The notes beneath the pieces are model-generated. The model did not search any database. It had not been told where the DNA came from and saw only the letters and a list, made by a program, of their open reading frames with translations. Of a stretch of DNA of 51,408 nucleotides, positions 1 to 9,466 are shown piece by piece; the first letter of the stretch is position 1; each line of letters begins with the position of its first letter. Source of the DNA: an uncultured Dorea sp. (GTDB lineage: Bacteria > Bacillota > Clostridia > Lachnospirales > Lachnospiraceae). The stretch is taken from the NCBI GenBank assembly GCA_947645355.1, contig CANSCI010000009.1:1-51408 (forward strand), given 5' to 3'. A program made the translations under genes and the position numbers.

Positions 1-509
1 ACCATCCGGCCGTTCTGAATCTTATACTGCCACTTGGCTGTAATCTCTCCCTCCAGCATTCCCGAGGGAGACTCATAGCCCGCAGGCCCCTTGTCATAGT
101 CATAAAACAATCCACACACCGGAGCCCTCCAGTCATAGATCATAGGCTGCATCCCGGCCTGAGGAGCAAAGTTAGCAATACCGATATAGAAAGGGAAAAC
201 CTCATCCTCTCCCTCATAGACAAAATCTACCCGCCCGAAAAAAGGAGCATCTACCATCCTCAGAAACCTCTGGAGAAGCTTCTCCTTCTCCCTGCCGGCA
301 TTCACCTCATGAAGAAGCGCCTGCTGGTTATCGTACACCTCATAACCATACTCATCCATCTCCGTATAGTTCTCCCAGTAATACTCATGCATATTCTTAA
401 TTTCCTGCTGACCTTTAGAAAGCCCCTGCCTAAGTTCCCCGATCCTGCATTTCAACCTTTTTGCAACCTCGTCCAAAAATAACTGCCCGTCAAAAAAAAT
501 ATCCTTCAT
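1..509 (-). CDS. HelD-like UvrD/Rep-family helicase, N-terminal part (cut by window edge)
   Basis: Only about the first 169 codons are inside the window; the rest runs off the left edge. The translation starts MKDIFFDGQLFLDEVAKRLK, goes through a probable coiled-coil region (roughly residues 1-50), then reads YIGIANF and YDWRAPVCGLFYDYDKGPAG. This DWRAP...LFYD...GPA.Y pattern is typical of the N-terminal part of HelD-type superfamily 1 helicases, which bind RNA polymerase and help recycle it after termination. The ATG at 509 is used because an upstream ATG at 517 meets a stop within three codons. The ribosome site is weak. It follows nfnB on the same strand, separated by a long hairpin. The family call is good; the exact paralog cannot be decided because the helicase motifs are outside the window. 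Confidence 0.78.
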   Translation of the reverse strand, partial: MKDIFFDGQLFLDEVAKRLKCRIGELRQGLSKGQQEIKNMHEYYWENYTEMDEYGYEVYDNQQALLHEVNAGREKEKLLQRFLRMVDAPFFGRVDFVYEGEDEVFPFYIGIANFAPQAGMQPMIYDWRAPVCGLFYDYDKGPAGYESPSGMLEGEITAKWQYKIQNGRM

Positions 510-564
510 ATTCCCATCTGCCTTACTTATTCTGTCAATTTTAAAAACCCCTGACCAATCAGTT

Positions 565-608
565 AGAGCCCAAGATGTATGTGGCAATCCATATACATCT
601 TGGACTCT
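565..608. repeat. long intergenic hairpin (element A)
   Basis: Arms 565-584 and 589-608 pair over about 20 bp, with one mismatch and one wobble, around a 4-nt loop. No run of T follows on either strand, so it is a poor intrinsic terminator. The right arm begins CATCTTGGACTCT, and the same core recurs in the hairpin at 19199-19261. It lies between nfnB and the HelD gene and may stabilise or end the nfnAB transcript. Confidence 0.7.
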
Positions 609-634
609 TAGTGATTCGTGCAATAAATCAAATT

Positions 635-2023
635 CTATTTCTTAGACAACAGCTCATGGATCCCCTTGGCTCCTGCCTTTCCTGCCCCCATGGCAAGAAT
701 GACCGTTGCCGCTCCTGTAACGGCATCTCCGCCTGCGAATACAGCAGCTTTTGAGGTCTGTCCGTTCTCCTCCTCTGCCACAATACATCTTCTCCTGTTA
801 GTCTCAAGCCCTTTCGTTGTAGAAGCGATCAATGGATTCGGAGATGTGCCGAGAGACATAATCACCGTGTCAAGCTCAATCTCATACTCGGATCCCGGGA
901 TCTCAACCGGACGCCTTCTGCCGGAAGCGTCAGGCTCACCAAGCTCCATCTTAATCACTGTCATGCCCTTGACCCATCCGTTTTCATCTACAAGGATCTC
1001 CTTCGGATTGGTGAGAAGGTCAAAGATAATGCCCTCTTCCTTCGCGTGATGAACTTCCTCCACTCTGGCCGGAAGTTCTGCTTCACTGCGGCGGTATACA
1101 ATATGAACCTCAGCGCCGAGACGCAGTGCCGTCCTTGCAGCATCCATGGCAACATTGCCGCCGCCGACAACTGCAACCTTCTTCCCTGCTGCGATCGGTG
1201 TATCGTAATTATCATCAAAGGCCTTCATCAGGTTGCTTCTTGTCAGGTATTCATTGGCGGAGAATACACCGTTTGCAGTCTCCCCCGGAATTCCTATGAA
1301 CATCGGAAGTCCTGCCCCGGAACCGATAAATACAGCTTCAAAATCCTCCTCTTCCATCAACTGGTCAATAGTCGTGGATTTACCGATGACTACGTTTGTC
1401 TCAAACTTCACGCCGAGCTCTTTTACTTTCTCGATCTCTTTCTTTACAACCTTCTCTTTTGGAAGACGGAACTCCGGAATACCGTATACCAGCACTCCCC
1501 CAAGCTCATGAAGCGCTTCAAATACCGTTACCTCATAGCCTAATTTCGCCAGGTCTCCCGCACAGGTAAGACCGGACGGGCCGGATCCGATCACTGCAAC
1601 CTTATGTCCGTTCGTAGACTCTGCCTTCTTCGGCTTAATGTCGTTCTCAAGGGCATAATCTGCAACAAAACGCTCCAGCTTGCCGATAGATACCGGATCA
1701 CCCTTGATCCCGCGGATACATTTGCATTCACACTGGGACTCCTGCGGACATACTCGGCCGCAGATCGCCGGGAGTGCAGAAGATTCTCCGATCACTTTAT
1801 AAGCGCCCTCAATATCCCCTTCTTTTACTTTGGAGATAAATCCCGGGATATTGATCGCTACCGGGCAGCCCTCGATACATTTTGCATTCTTACAGTTCAG
1901 GCAGCGGGTCGCCTCCTCCATTGCCTCTTCTTTGTTATATCCGTAGCACACCTCTTCAAAATTGGTTGCCCTTACCTTTGCTTCCTGCTCTCTTACAGGA
2001 ATTCTCTTCAATACATCTGCCAT
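635..2023 (-). CDS. nfnB: NfnB, large subunit of NADH-dependent reduced ferredoxin:NADP+ oxidoreductase (GltD-like)
   Basis: This 462-residue flavoprotein has the architecture of glutamate synthase small subunit-like proteins. An N-terminal domain with two cysteine clusters (C41, C44, C49, C53 and C88, C92, C98, C100, C102) suits [4Fe-4S] clusters. A first dinucleotide fold with GSGPSG near 147-152 suits FAD, and a second with VGGGNVAMDAA near 287-297 suits NADPH. With NfnA it would carry out flavin-based electron bifurcation between NADH, ferredoxin and NADP+ in the cytoplasm. Its ATG overlaps the nfnA stop by one base, and its ribosome site GGAGGTGA lies inside the end of nfnA, so the two are translationally coupled. 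Databases often call this gltA or gltD; lack of a large glutamate synthase subunit and pairing with the SudB/NfnA-like gene favour nfnB. An NADPH-dependent sulfide dehydrogenase (SudA) is the main alternative. Confidence 0.88.
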   Translation of the reverse strand: MADVLKRIPVREQEAKVRATNFEEVCYGYNKEEAMEEATRCLNCKNAKCIEGCPVAINIPGFISKVKEGDIEGAYKVIGESSALPAICGRVCPQESQCECKCIRGIKGDPVSIGKLERFVADYALENDIKPKKAESTNGHKVAVIGSGPSGLTCAGDLAKLGYEVTVFEALHELGGVLVYGIPEFRLPKEKVVKKEIEKVKELGVKFETNVVIGKSTTIDQLMEEEDFEAVFIGSGAGLPMFIGIPGETANGVFSANEYLTRSNLMKAFDDNYDTPIAAGKKVAVVGGGNVAMDAARTALRLGAEVHIVYRRSEAELPARVEEVHHAKEEGIIFDLLTNPKEILVDENGWVKGMTVIKMELGEPDASGRRRPVEIPGSEYEIELDTVIMSLGTSPNPLIASTTKGLETNRRRCIVAEEENGQTSKAAVFAGGDAVTGAATVILAMGAGKAGAKGIHELLSKK

Positions 2024-2910
2024 TACTTGTCACCTCCGCAATGGCCACATCCACCATGGTGAGTGTCGCCTTCCTGTAATTTCAGCAATGCACGGCCTTC
2101 CTGGGATTTGTACATCTGCTGTCTCTTCATAGCATTGTCAAAATCAACGAGATGTCCGTCAAATTCCGGACCGTCTACACATGCAAACTTCACCTCTCCG
2201 CCGACGATTACACGGCATGCACCGCACATACCTGTCCCGTCCACCATGATTGGATTCATGCTGACGATGGTAGGAATCTCATATTTTTTCGTTGTGAGGC
2301 AGGTAAACTTCATCATGATCATCGGGCCGATCGCTACACAGACATCATATTTATTGCCTTTTTCCACCAACTCGTCGACCATTGTCGTAACCATACCGGC
2401 ATGGCCGTATGTACCGTCGTCCGTACAAGGATAATAGTTCCCTGCAACAGCCTCCATCTCTTTTTCAAGGATCAGAAGGTCTTTCGTCTTTGCGCCGACG
2501 ATCACGTCTGCGTCAATGCCATGCTCCTTCAGCCACTTTACCTGTGGATAAACCGGCGCTGCGCCCACACCGCCCGCCACAAACAGGAACTTTTTGTTTT
2601 TCAGGGACTCTGCATCTTCCTCCACAAATTCGGATGCGCAGCCCAGAGGTCCTGTAAAATCACGGAAAGAATCCCCGGCTTTTAATTCAGTCATCTTCGT
2701 TGTGGATGCCCCTACCGGCTGGAATACAATCGTAACAATTCCCGCATCTCTGTCATAATCACAGATCGTGAGCGGAATCCTCTCGCCCTTTTCATCTATC
2801 TTAACGATGACAAACTGCCCCGGTTCACAATGTCTTGCAACACGTGGAGCCTCTACATCCATAAGATAAATGTTAGCAGCCAGTTTTTCTGCTTTTAATA
2901 TCTTGTACAT
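2023..2910 (-). CDS. nfnA: NfnA, small subunit of NADH-dependent reduced ferredoxin:NADP+ oxidoreductase
   Basis: The protein has 295 residues if started at MYKILKAEK, where AGGAGG sits 6-7 nt upstream of the ATG at 2910; an upstream in-frame ATG at 2928 would add six residues encoded by the ribosome site itself. The N-terminal half is a ferredoxin-reductase FAD barrel, followed by an NAD-binding domain with AGGVGAAP near 112-119. A C-terminal cluster site has D224, C229, C232 and C244; this Asp plus three Cys spacing is that of the [2Fe-2S] ligands described for Thermotoga NfnA. The last residues, THHGGCGHCGG, form a His/Cys-rich tail. It is the first gene of the nfnAB operon, with a good promoter directly upstream. 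Sulfide dehydrogenase or dihydroorotate dehydrogenase electron-transfer subunits are related; the NfnB neighbour decides the call. Confidence 0.87.
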   Translation of the reverse strand: MYKILKAEKLAANIYLMDVEAPRVARHCEPGQFVIVKIDEKGERIPLTICDYDRDAGIVTIVFQPVGASTTKMTELKAGDSFRDFTGPLGCASEFVEEDAESLKNKKFLFVAGGVGAAPVYPQVKWLKEHGIDADVIVGAKTKDLLILEKEMEAVAGNYYPCTDDGTYGHAGMVTTMVDELVEKGNKYDVCVAIGPMIMMKFTCLTTKKYEIPTIVSMNPIMVDGTGMCGACRVIVGGEVKFACVDGPEFDGHLVDFDNAMKRQQMYKSQEGRALLKLQEGDTHHGGCGHCGGDK

Positions 2911-2942
2911 CTCGTTTCCTCCTAACATTTAATCCTTTTATC

Positions 2943-2971
2943 ATCATAATGTATTTACAGAAAAATATCAA
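2943..2971 (-). promoter_or_regulatory. sigma-A-type promoter of nfnAB
   Basis: On the minus strand, -35 TTGATA (2966-2971) and -10 TATGAT (2943-2948) are separated by exactly 17 bp. The nfnA start codon is about 33 bp downstream of the -10 box. Confidence 0.75.
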
Positions 2972-2993
2972 GTAATTGACAACAGAAATCCAA

Positions 2994-3019
2994 GCGAATC
3001 ATCCCGGAGGATTATTCGC
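2994..3019 (-). terminator. possible terminator hairpin at the end of the zinc-ribbon gene
   Basis: Arms 2994-3004 and 3009-3019 (GCGAAT.ATCC type, 10 of 11 paired, 4-nt loop) include the stop codon. The following minus-strand bases (TTGGATTTCTG) are only moderately T-rich, so termination may be partial. Confidence 0.45.
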
Positions 3020-4343
3020 CTTTATCCAGCACGTAATTTCTGGTGGTAATACCGCTCAGCCTTCCGCCTGCATTCACAAGCACAGCCTTAAACAGAGTCT
3101 CTCCCTCAGGCATGTCGATCGGTCCGGTATATTTTTTGGATGCAGTCGTCGGGTCCTCACCGTTTGTAGTATAGTATGCTTCATACCCGTCCGGCACCTT
3201 GATCTCGATCTCGACTGCCTCCTCATACTGTCCCGTGGAAGGAGAAATCGCCGGTGCTTCCTCGATCGGGAACTCCACAACATAGATTTTTTCTACCATA
3301 AGGCTCGGCACCCCGTCCTTGTTGACGGCAAATGCCTTCACAGTAGTCTCGCCTTCACCGATCTGGATCGGCTCAGTATATTTCTGGCTCTTAAGGGTCG
3401 GGTCAGAACCGTCCGTTGTATAATACATCGGCATTCCTTCACAGGTAAGCGTAAGCTGCTGGACGTCATCATAGGTCTCTTCGGAATCCAGGCTGTATTT
3501 CGGCCTGTCGACCACATATTCTGCCAGCTCTTCGGTAATGCTTTCATCCGCATCGTCCAAAAGGACAGGAATCTTCAAGGGCTGCTCTGTCTTTAAGTAA
3601 AATTTAATACATGCCTCATAAATGCCTGCATTTTTCCGGTGCTTTGCAATTGCATCTGCATACATGGCCTCTGCGCTGTTAAGGTCATCCTGTCTTACGT
3701 ATGCATCCGCCAGCCCGGCATATGCATCCGCCTTGTCGGAATTTTTGGAGATGGCACGTTTAAAACACTCCTCCGCCCTCCCATACTCCTGGGTCGAGAT
3801 TGCCTTATATCCTGCCCTTACGATTCCTGCATAGGAATTTTTGTAGATAAAAAAGCAGATCCCCGCGATCGCAGCAATAATCAAGGCCAGAACCAGAAGG
3901 ACTTTACGCCTCTTCTTGCGAAGCCTTGCTTTTTTCTTCTCCACCTGACGCCTTCTCTCCTCCCGGCTGTCTATATAGCCGGTTGCCCCACGGCTGGTGC
4001 GCATGCGGTCCGTATTGCCCCGGCTGGTTCTCATACGGTCGGTATTGCCTCTCCCGGCAGTCCTGCCGGTATTTCCTGCCCTCGTACGGCCTGTATTTGT
4101 TCTTCCTGTCCTTCCTGTGCTGGTTCTCCCGGTCGTTCTTCGTGCAGATGTTGCGCGCGTCTGAAAGGTTGCGTCATCGTATACAAGATAATCGTCCCCG
4201 TTTCCATCGATCGATACTTTGACCTGTTCTGTCAGCATATCATCCAGCGGATTATAATCGGGCACAATACGAACCTCGTGTCCGCATGCTTCGCAATATA
4301 ACATACCTTCCGGTATTTCCTGTCCGCAGTATCTACACCTCAT
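3012..4343 (-). CDS. zinc-ribbon, membrane-anchored protein with TPR and chitobiase C-terminal-type repeats
   Basis: This protein has 443 residues and no assigned function. Domains in order: an N-terminal zinc ribbon (C3, C6, C17, C20; MRCRYCGQEIPEG); a low-complexity Arg/Thr/Gly linker near 65-130 with an internal duplication (GNTDRMRTSR twice in tandem); a basic stretch; one transmembrane helix (LLVLALIIAAIAGICFFIY, about 145-165); TPR-like helices with AEECFKRAI and ADAYAGLADAYVRQ; then two beta modules with YTTDGSDPT and YTTNGEDPT that match the chitobiase/beta-hexosaminidase C-terminal domain family. The topology would put the zinc ribbon inside and the TPR and beta modules outside the cell. 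It follows folD by 7 bp and is probably co-transcribed with fhs-folD. A cell-surface binding role is inference only. Confidence 0.8.
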   Translation of the reverse strand: MRCRYCGQEIPEGMLYCEACGHEVRIVPDYNPLDDMLTEQVKVSIDGNGDDYLVYDDATFQTRATSARRTTGRTSTGRTGRTNTGRTRAGNTGRTAGRGNTDRMRTSRGNTDRMRTSRGATGYIDSREERRRQVEKKKARLRKKRRKVLLVLALIIAAIAGICFFIYKNSYAGIVRAGYKAISTQEYGRAEECFKRAISKNSDKADAYAGLADAYVRQDDLNSAEAMYADAIAKHRKNAGIYEACIKFYLKTEQPLKIPVLLDDADESITEELAEYVVDRPKYSLDSEETYDDVQQLTLTCEGMPMYYTTDGSDPTLKSQKYTEPIQIGEGETTVKAFAVNKDGVPSLMVEKIYVVEFPIEEAPAISPSTGQYEEAVEIEIKVPDGYEAYYTTNGEDPTTASKKYTGPIDMPEGETLFKAVLVNAGGRLSGITTRNYVLDKGE

Positions 4344-4350
4344 TGCTTCC

Positions 4351-5199
4351 CTAAACCTCCTGTTTCATAGCTGCTTTCACGCAGTTGCTCATCAGCATTG
4401 CAACTGTCATAAGGCCAACTCCGCCGGGAACCGGCGTAATTGCCGCTGCCTTGTCCTTCACATCCTCGAAATCCACGTCTCCACACAACTTATTGTCCGG
4501 ACTTCGGTGTATTCCGATGTCAATAACCACAGCTCCCTCTTTTACATACTCGGATGTAATGAATCTTGGTTTTCCCATCGCCGCTACCAGAATGTCTGCC
4601 TTTTTTGTAATTTCTCTTAAATCCTTTGTTCTGGAATGTGCAAATGTTACTGTACCATTTTCCTGCAATAAAAGCAACCCCATAGGTTTGCCGACATGAT
4701 TGCTTCTTCCCACAACCACGCATTCCTTCCCCTCAACAGAAATTCCGGAACGCTTAAGCATCTCCATCACTCCGGCAGGCGTACAGGAGATAAGACCTTC
4801 CTCCCCGACACACAGTTTCCCTACATTTTCCGGATGAAATCCATCCACATCTTTTTCGGGGCTGATGGCTCTTATAACCGCATCCTCGTCAATCTGCGGC
4901 GGCAGTGGAAACTGTACAAGGATCCCGTTTACCTCCGGATCCCGGTTCAGCCGATCCACCAGCTGTAGCAGTTCCTCCTGTGCGGCATCCCCCGGAAGCT
5001 GGCAGGATACAGACTCTATCCCAGTATATTCGCAAGCCTTTTTCTTATTCCTCACATAAATGGACGAGGCAGGGTCATCCCCCACCTGTACAACAGCAAG
5101 ACAGACAGACCTGCCGTCTGCCTTGCATTTTTCCACCTGTTTTTTGACCTCATCCTTAATCTGTGCCGAGATTGCTTTCCCGTCTATGATCTGAAGCAT
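4351..5199 (-). CDS. folD: FolD, methylenetetrahydrofolate dehydrogenase / methenyltetrahydrofolate cyclohydrolase
   Basis: FolD interconverts 5,10-methylene-, 5,10-methenyl- and 10-formyl-tetrahydrofolate in the cytosol, with NAD(P)+ as cofactor. Starting at MLQIIDGKAISAQ (ATG at 5199, AGGGAGG upstream) the product is 282 residues, the usual length; the longer reading frame would add 19 residues. The catalytic lysine is in YVRNKKKAC (K54). The PGGVG loop near the C-terminus (TPVPGGVGLMTVAML) and the dinucleotide site VVGRSNHVGKPMG are both present. It lies 34 bp after fhs, so formyl-THF made by Fhs is passed directly into this step. Together they form the methyl-branch entry of C1 metabolism. 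Confidence 0.97.
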   Translation of the reverse strand: MLQIIDGKAISAQIKDEVKKQVEKCKADGRSVCLAVVQVGDDPASSIYVRNKKKACEYTGIESVSCQLPGDAAQEELLQLVDRLNRDPEVNGILVQFPLPPQIDEDAVIRAISPEKDVDGFHPENVGKLCVGEEGLISCTPAGVMEMLKRSGISVEGKECVVVGRSNHVGKPMGLLLLQENGTVTFAHSRTKDLREITKKADILVAAMGKPRFITSEYVKEGAVVIDIGIHRSPDNKLCGDVDFEDVKDKAAAITPVPGGVGLMTVAMLMSNCVKAAMKQEV

Positions 5200-5233
5200 G
5201 CTCCTGCCTCCCTTGTATATTTTTTTAAATTCT

Positions 5234-6904
5234 CTAGAACAGCCCTGTAATAACACCTTCCCCGGATACGTCTATCCCGTTGGCGGCCGGTACCTTCGGA
5301 AGACCTGGCATCGTCATGATCGCCCCGGTAAGCGCAACAACAAATCCTGCTCCGGCGCTTACATAGACCTCCCGGATATGGATATCAAAGTTCTCGGGCC
5401 TTCCCAGCTTCTTCTGGTCGTCGGACAGAGAATACTGATTCTTTGCCATACAAACCGGGAGACTGCCGAAGCCCATCTCTTCAATCTTGGCCAGCTGCTT
5501 CTTTGCGGCCGGCTCATAGACAACTCCTTTTGCACCGTAGATCTCTGTTGCCACTGTCTCAATCTTCTCCTTCAGAGAAAGGCTGTCTTCATAGAGCGTA
5601 TGGAAATTGCTCTCTTTTTCTTCAAGAGTCTCCAACACCTTTTCTGCCAGGGCAATTCCGCCTTCGCCGCCTTTTGCCCATACCTCCGAAAGTGCAAACT
5701 CACAGCCCCGCTTCTCACAGAAGCTGCGGATAAATGCATTCTCTGCTTCCGTGTCGGTCACAAAAGAATTCAATGTTACGATCACCGGCACACCGTATTT
5801 CTGTATGTTCTCAATATGCTTTTCCAGATTTACGATTCCTTTTTCCAGTGCTTCCAGGTTTTCCTCCCCCAACTGGTCCTTCGCAATGCCACCATTATAC
5901 TTCAAGGCACGAACAGTTGCAACTAAAACTACTGCATCCGGCCGAAATCCTGCTTTTCTGCACTTGATGTCGAAGAATTTTTCTGCCCCCAGATCCGCGC
6001 CGAATCCGGCCTCCGTGATGGTAATATCACTCATCTTAAGCGCCATCTTCGTCGCCCTGACACTGTTGCAGCCGTGGGCAATATTTGCAAACGGCCCGCC
6101 GTGGACAAGAGCCGGTGTGTGTTCCAGAGTCTGGATCAGGTTCGGCTTGATTGCATCCTTCAGAAGCGCGGTCATAGCCCCGGTTGCCTGAAGGTCATCG
6201 GCAGTCACCGGATCCCCGGAGAAATTATAGGCAACGATAATCTTGCCGAGCCTTTTTTTCAGATCCTGTATATCATCTGCCAGACAAAGGATTGCCATAA
6301 TCTCTGATGCTACCGTAATGACAAAATGATCCTCCCTTACCATGCCGTCCATCTTGCTTCCAAGCCCCACCACAATGTTCCTCAGGTTTCTGTCATTCAT
6401 GTCCAGGCACCGCTTCCAGACAACCTGCCTTGGGTCGATCTGGAGGGTATTCCCCTGCTGGATATGATTGTCAAGCATAGCGGCAAGCAGGTTATTTGCA
6501 GAGGTGATGGCGTGGAAATCTCCGGTAAAGTGGAGATTTAAGTCTTCCATCGGAACTACCTGCGCATATCCGCCGCCGGCTGCCCCGCCTTTGATGCCGA
6601 AACATGGGCCGAGAGACGGCTCCCGAAGCGCAATCACCGCCCGTTTGTTAAGCTTTGCCATTGCCTGGCCGAGCCCCACCGTAGTGGTCGTCTTTCCTTC
6701 GCCTGCCGGGGTCGGGTTAATGGCCGTCACAAGGACCAGCCTGCCGTCCGGGTTTTCTTTCACTCTCTCCCACACCTCGTCGGAAAGCTTTGCTTTATAC
6801 TTTCCGTAGAATTCCAGTTCTTCCTCCTGAATCCCAAGTGTCTGTGCCACCTCTTTGATGTGGGACATCTTCGCCTCCTGCGCGATCTGGATATCTGTTT
6901 TCAT
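5234..6904 (-). CDS. fhs: formate--tetrahydrofolate ligase
   Basis: This 556-residue enzyme makes 10-formyl-THF from formate, THF and ATP. The P-loop is visible as [15 protein letters not shown] near residue 66, followed by [20 protein letters not shown], the conserved substrate-site region. The length matches the family. The start MKTDIQIAQ has GGGAGGT upstream of the ATG at 6904. It opens the fhs-folD-zinc-ribbon set. The 85-bp leader holds a 15-bp imperfect tandem repeat but no clear -10 box, so it may be read from upstream of ftsK as well. The gene is used for purine and C1 synthesis in most Clostridia and for the Wood-Ljungdahl methyl branch in acetogens; no acetogenesis-specific gene is in the window. 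Confidence 0.97.
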   Translation of the reverse strand: MKTDIQIAQEAKMSHIKEVAQTLGIQEEELEFYGKYKAKLSDEVWERVKENPDGRLVLVTAINPTPAGEGKTTTTVGLGQAMAKLNKRAVIALREPSLGPCFGIKGGAAGGGYAQVVPMEDLNLHFTGDFHAITSANNLLAAMLDNHIQQGNTLQIDPRQVVWKRCLDMNDRNLRNIVVGLGSKMDGMVREDHFVITVASEIMAILCLADDIQDLKKRLGKIIVAYNFSGDPVTADDLQATGAMTALLKDAIKPNLIQTLEHTPALVHGGPFANIAHGCNSVRATKMALKMSDITITEAGFGADLGAEKFFDIKCRKAGFRPDAVVLVATVRALKYNGGIAKDQLGEENLEALEKGIVNLEKHIENIQKYGVPVIVTLNSFVTDTEAENAFIRSFCEKRGCEFALSEVWAKGGEGGIALAEKVLETLEEKESNFHTLYEDSLSLKEKIETVATEIYGAKGVVYEPAAKKQLAKIEEMGFGSLPVCMAKNQYSLSDDQKKLGRPENFDIHIREVYVSAGAGFVVALTGAIMTMPGLPKVPAANGIDVSGEGVITGLF

Positions 6905-6935
6905 TGTTAAGTACCTCCCTTTCTTCGTCTCTGTG

Positions 6936-6965
6936 TGTTGTAACTGTGTATGCTGTAATTGTGTA
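6936..6965. repeat. two-copy 15-bp imperfect tandem repeat in the fhs leader
   Basis: TGTTGTAACTGTGTA (6936-6950) is followed directly by TGCTGTAATTGTGTA (6951-6965), 13 of 15 identical. It lies about 30 bp upstream of the fhs start codon. It does not resemble a known folate riboswitch, and a role is not established. Confidence 0.5.
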
Positions 6966-6989
6966 CGTTCGTCTTCCTGTATGTTGTAT

Positions 6990-9398
6990 CTACATGTTTC
7001 TGCTTATATACTGCTCAAATTCTTCCCCGGACATCAGCACCTTCCTGGGCTTTGTGCCTTCCTCACCGCCTACGACCCCGGCCTCGCACAGCTGGTCCAT
7101 GACCCGGGCCGCCCGGTTGAAGCCGATCTTGAAGGTCCGCTGAAGCATTCCGATAGAGGCCTTGTCTTTATCTATGATGAGCCGTCCGGCGTCCGCAAAA
7201 TACTGGTCACGCCCGTCTCCGTCACTGCCCGCCGCCATGCCGGCCGGCCCGGCGCCCACCTCACTGGTGTTGACGTGGTTTACGATTGCTTCGTCATAAT
7301 CCGCGTCTCCGTTATAATCTTTCAGATAGTCTACCACACTCTGCACTTCCTTGTCAGTCACAAATGCCCCTTGTACCCTGGCAGGCTTCTGATAGCCGGA
7401 AGGATAAAACAGCATGTCGCCTTTCCCGAGAAGCTTTTCTGCACCGTTCATATCAATAATTGTCCTGGAATCCACTCCCGAAGATACAGAAAATGCAATT
7501 CTCGACGGCATATTTGCTTTAATAAGGCCCGTGATGACATTGACAGACGGACGCTGCGTAGCTACCACAAGGTGGATCCCGGCTGCCCTTGCAAGCTGTG
7601 CAAGCCGGCAGATTGCCTCCTCCACATCCCCGGGGGCCACCATCATAAGGTCGGCAAGCTCATCCACGATAATAACGATCTGCGGCATGGTCTGCGGCTT
7701 CACGCCGTCAACCTCCGGGACACCAGATACTTTTTCGTTGTAGCCTTTCATATCCCTCACATTATATTCCGCAAATGCCTGATATCTCCGGGTCATCTCT
7801 GCAACTGCCCAGTTCAGGGCGCCTGCCGCTTTCTTCGGATCTGTGACCACAGGGATCATCAGATGGGGGATCCCGTTATAGACGCTCAATTCCACCACCT
7901 TAGGGTCGATCATGATAAGCTTTACCTCATCCGGTGAAGCTTTATACAGGATGCTCATAATCAGTGTATTGATGCAGACAGATTTTCCGGAACCGGTAGC
8001 ACCTGCAATCAGCAGATGGGGCATCTTGGCAATGTCTGTCACTACTGCTTTTCCGGCAATATCCTTGCCGGCTGCAAAGGATATTTTTGACTGGCTGTTC
8101 TTAAATTCCTGTGTCTCCAGAAGATCTCTGAGCATTACCGCTGATGTCTCCTTGTTCGGCACTTCGATGCCGACGGCGGCTTTCCCCGGAATCGGTGCCT
8201 CGATCCGGATATCGGCAGCTGCAAGATTCAGCTTAATATCGTCTGTAAGACCTACGATCTTGCTCACCTTTACACCCATCTCCGGCTGCAGCTCATACCT
8301 TGTCACAGACGGGCCGCAGCTTACATTCGTCACCGTCACATGAACTCCGAAGTTCTGCAGGATCTGCTGAAGTTTCATTGCAGTCTCCCTGAGATGAGCG
8401 TCCGACTCCCCGGTTCCCTTGCTTCCCCGCTTCAGAAGATTCACAGGCGGAAAACGATAAGCCTTTTTCGGCTTTGCGGCCTCAGCGGCCACAGCCGCCG
8501 CCACACTGGCCGCTTCGTCGGCAGGTGCGGTTTCCTTCTGCTTCCCGGCATAAGGAATCCTTTCTGCCTCCTCTGATCCATACCGGACATCCGGGATCTC
8601 AGCCATGTCCCCGGAAGCGTCTGCAGGTTCCGGGGATGCAGCATCTCCCCGGTTTATCACAAACTGAGGCTCCGGCTCCTTGACTGCTGCGGGCTCTGCT
8701 TCCAGTTCCCGCACATCCGGGGCTGCCTCGGAGATAGTAGTATTAAAAGATACTCCTTCCACTCGTTTGTCCGTCCGTTTCTTCCTGCCCCTTGCTTTCT
8801 CCTGCGTACGCGCCTCTTTTTCTTGTTCTTTCTCTCGCTCCCTGCGCCTCTCCTCCGCCAGCTTCCGCCGTCGTTCGGAATCTTCCCTGGCTTTTCCGTA
8901 AGCCTTATCACCCTGCGCTTTCATCCCCTGCAGGAGTGACTTCCCGGTAATGACCACAGAGCAGATAATCATCAGTATAATCACAACTGCATATGTACCT
9001 GCCGTCCCAATGGCCGGAATCAGGATCTCTGATACGATCTCCCCTAAGGTACCGCCTTTTCCGTCCAACAGATCCAGCAGGGTACAGGTCAGGATCATAA
9101 ATACCATACCTGCAGCCACTTTCATATATGCAGCCATATTTTCTTTATTTGATACAAGAAAGGCAACAACACCAAATAAAACGAACGGAAGCACATATGC
9201 GGCCAGTCCGAATATCCCGGTAAAAAAAGAAGACACAAGGGCCCCTGCAGATCCTCCCAGACCAAAATGGCTGAGCATCAGCAGGATACTGAGCAGAAGT
9301 GTCAGCCAGATAATAATCTCATCTCTTACAAAACTCTGCTGTGCCTGCTTCTTTTTTGTCTGTTTTGTACTCCTCTTCCGTTTCGACTTTGCAGCCAT
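6990..9398 (-). CDS. FtsK/SpoIIIE-family DNA translocase
   Basis: The protein (802 residues from the ATG at 9398; an ATG at 9404 abuts the ribosome site GGGGG and is less likely) pumps DNA through the septum during division or sporulation. A basic N-terminus ([14 protein letters not shown]) is followed by several hydrophobic helices (about 25-160), a charged, variable linker rich in Glu/Arg/Ala (about 175-320), then the motor: Walker A GATGSGKS and Walker [12 protein letters not shown], and a C-terminal winged-helix gamma domain ([21 protein letters not shown] onwards) that reads orienting sequences. A tepA-like gene next door recalls the spoIIIE-tepA (ymfB) neighbourhood of Bacillus subtilis, which favours a SpoIIIE-like role. 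Whether it is the division or sporulation paralog cannot be decided from one copy. Confidence 0.95.
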   Translation of the reverse strand: MAAKSKRKRSTKQTKKKQAQQSFVRDEIIIWLTLLLSILLMLSHFGLGGSAGALVSSFFTGIFGLAAYVLPFVLFGVVAFLVSNKENMAAYMKVAAGMVFMILTCTLLDLLDGKGGTLGEIVSEILIPAIGTAGTYAVVIILMIICSVVITGKSLLQGMKAQGDKAYGKAREDSERRRKLAEERRREREKEQEKEARTQEKARGRKKRTDKRVEGVSFNTTISEAAPDVRELEAEPAAVKEPEPQFVINRGDAASPEPADASGDMAEIPDVRYGSEEAERIPYAGKQKETAPADEAASVAAAVAAEAAKPKKAYRFPPVNLLKRGSKGTGESDAHLRETAMKLQQILQNFGVHVTVTNVSCGPSVTRYELQPEMGVKVSKIVGLTDDIKLNLAAADIRIEAPIPGKAAVGIEVPNKETSAVMLRDLLETQEFKNSQSKISFAAGKDIAGKAVVTDIAKMPHLLIAGATGSGKSVCINTLIMSILYKASPDEVKLIMIDPKVVELSVYNGIPHLMIPVVTDPKKAAGALNWAVAEMTRRYQAFAEYNVRDMKGYNEKVSGVPEVDGVKPQTMPQIVIIVDELADLMMVAPGDVEEAICRLAQLARAAGIHLVVATQRPSVNVITGLIKANMPSRIAFSVSSGVDSRTIIDMNGAEKLLGKGDMLFYPSGYQKPARVQGAFVTDKEVQSVVDYLKDYNGDADYDEAIVNHVNTSEVGAGPAGMAAGSDGDGRDQYFADAGRLIIDKDKASIGMLQRTFKIGFNRAARVMDQLCEAGVVGGEEGTKPRKVLMSGEEFEQYISRNM

Positions 9399-9434
9399 TA
9401 ACATCTCCCCCTTATTATTGGCAATACTATTTAT

Positions 9435-9463
9435 ATTATAGCATTTTGGAAGAAGGCTGTCAT
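9435..9463 (-). promoter_or_regulatory. sigma-A-type promoter of the FtsK/SpoIIIE gene
   Basis: Minus strand: -35 ATGACA (9458-9463) and -10 TATAAT (9435-9440) with a 17-bp spacer. It starts just after the tepA-like stop codon and gives the translocase gene its own transcript. Confidence 0.75.
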
Positions 9464-9466
9464 TAT

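Noticed and set aside
6905-6989. THF riboswitch upstream of fhs
   Set aside because: The 85-bp leader has a short tandem repeat but not the paired elements of the known folate riboswitch.
6855-7937. 360-codon plus-strand frame across fhs and the FtsK gene
   Set aside because: Antisense shadow of two well-supported genes, rich in Cys/His/Arg with no recognisable domain and no promoter.
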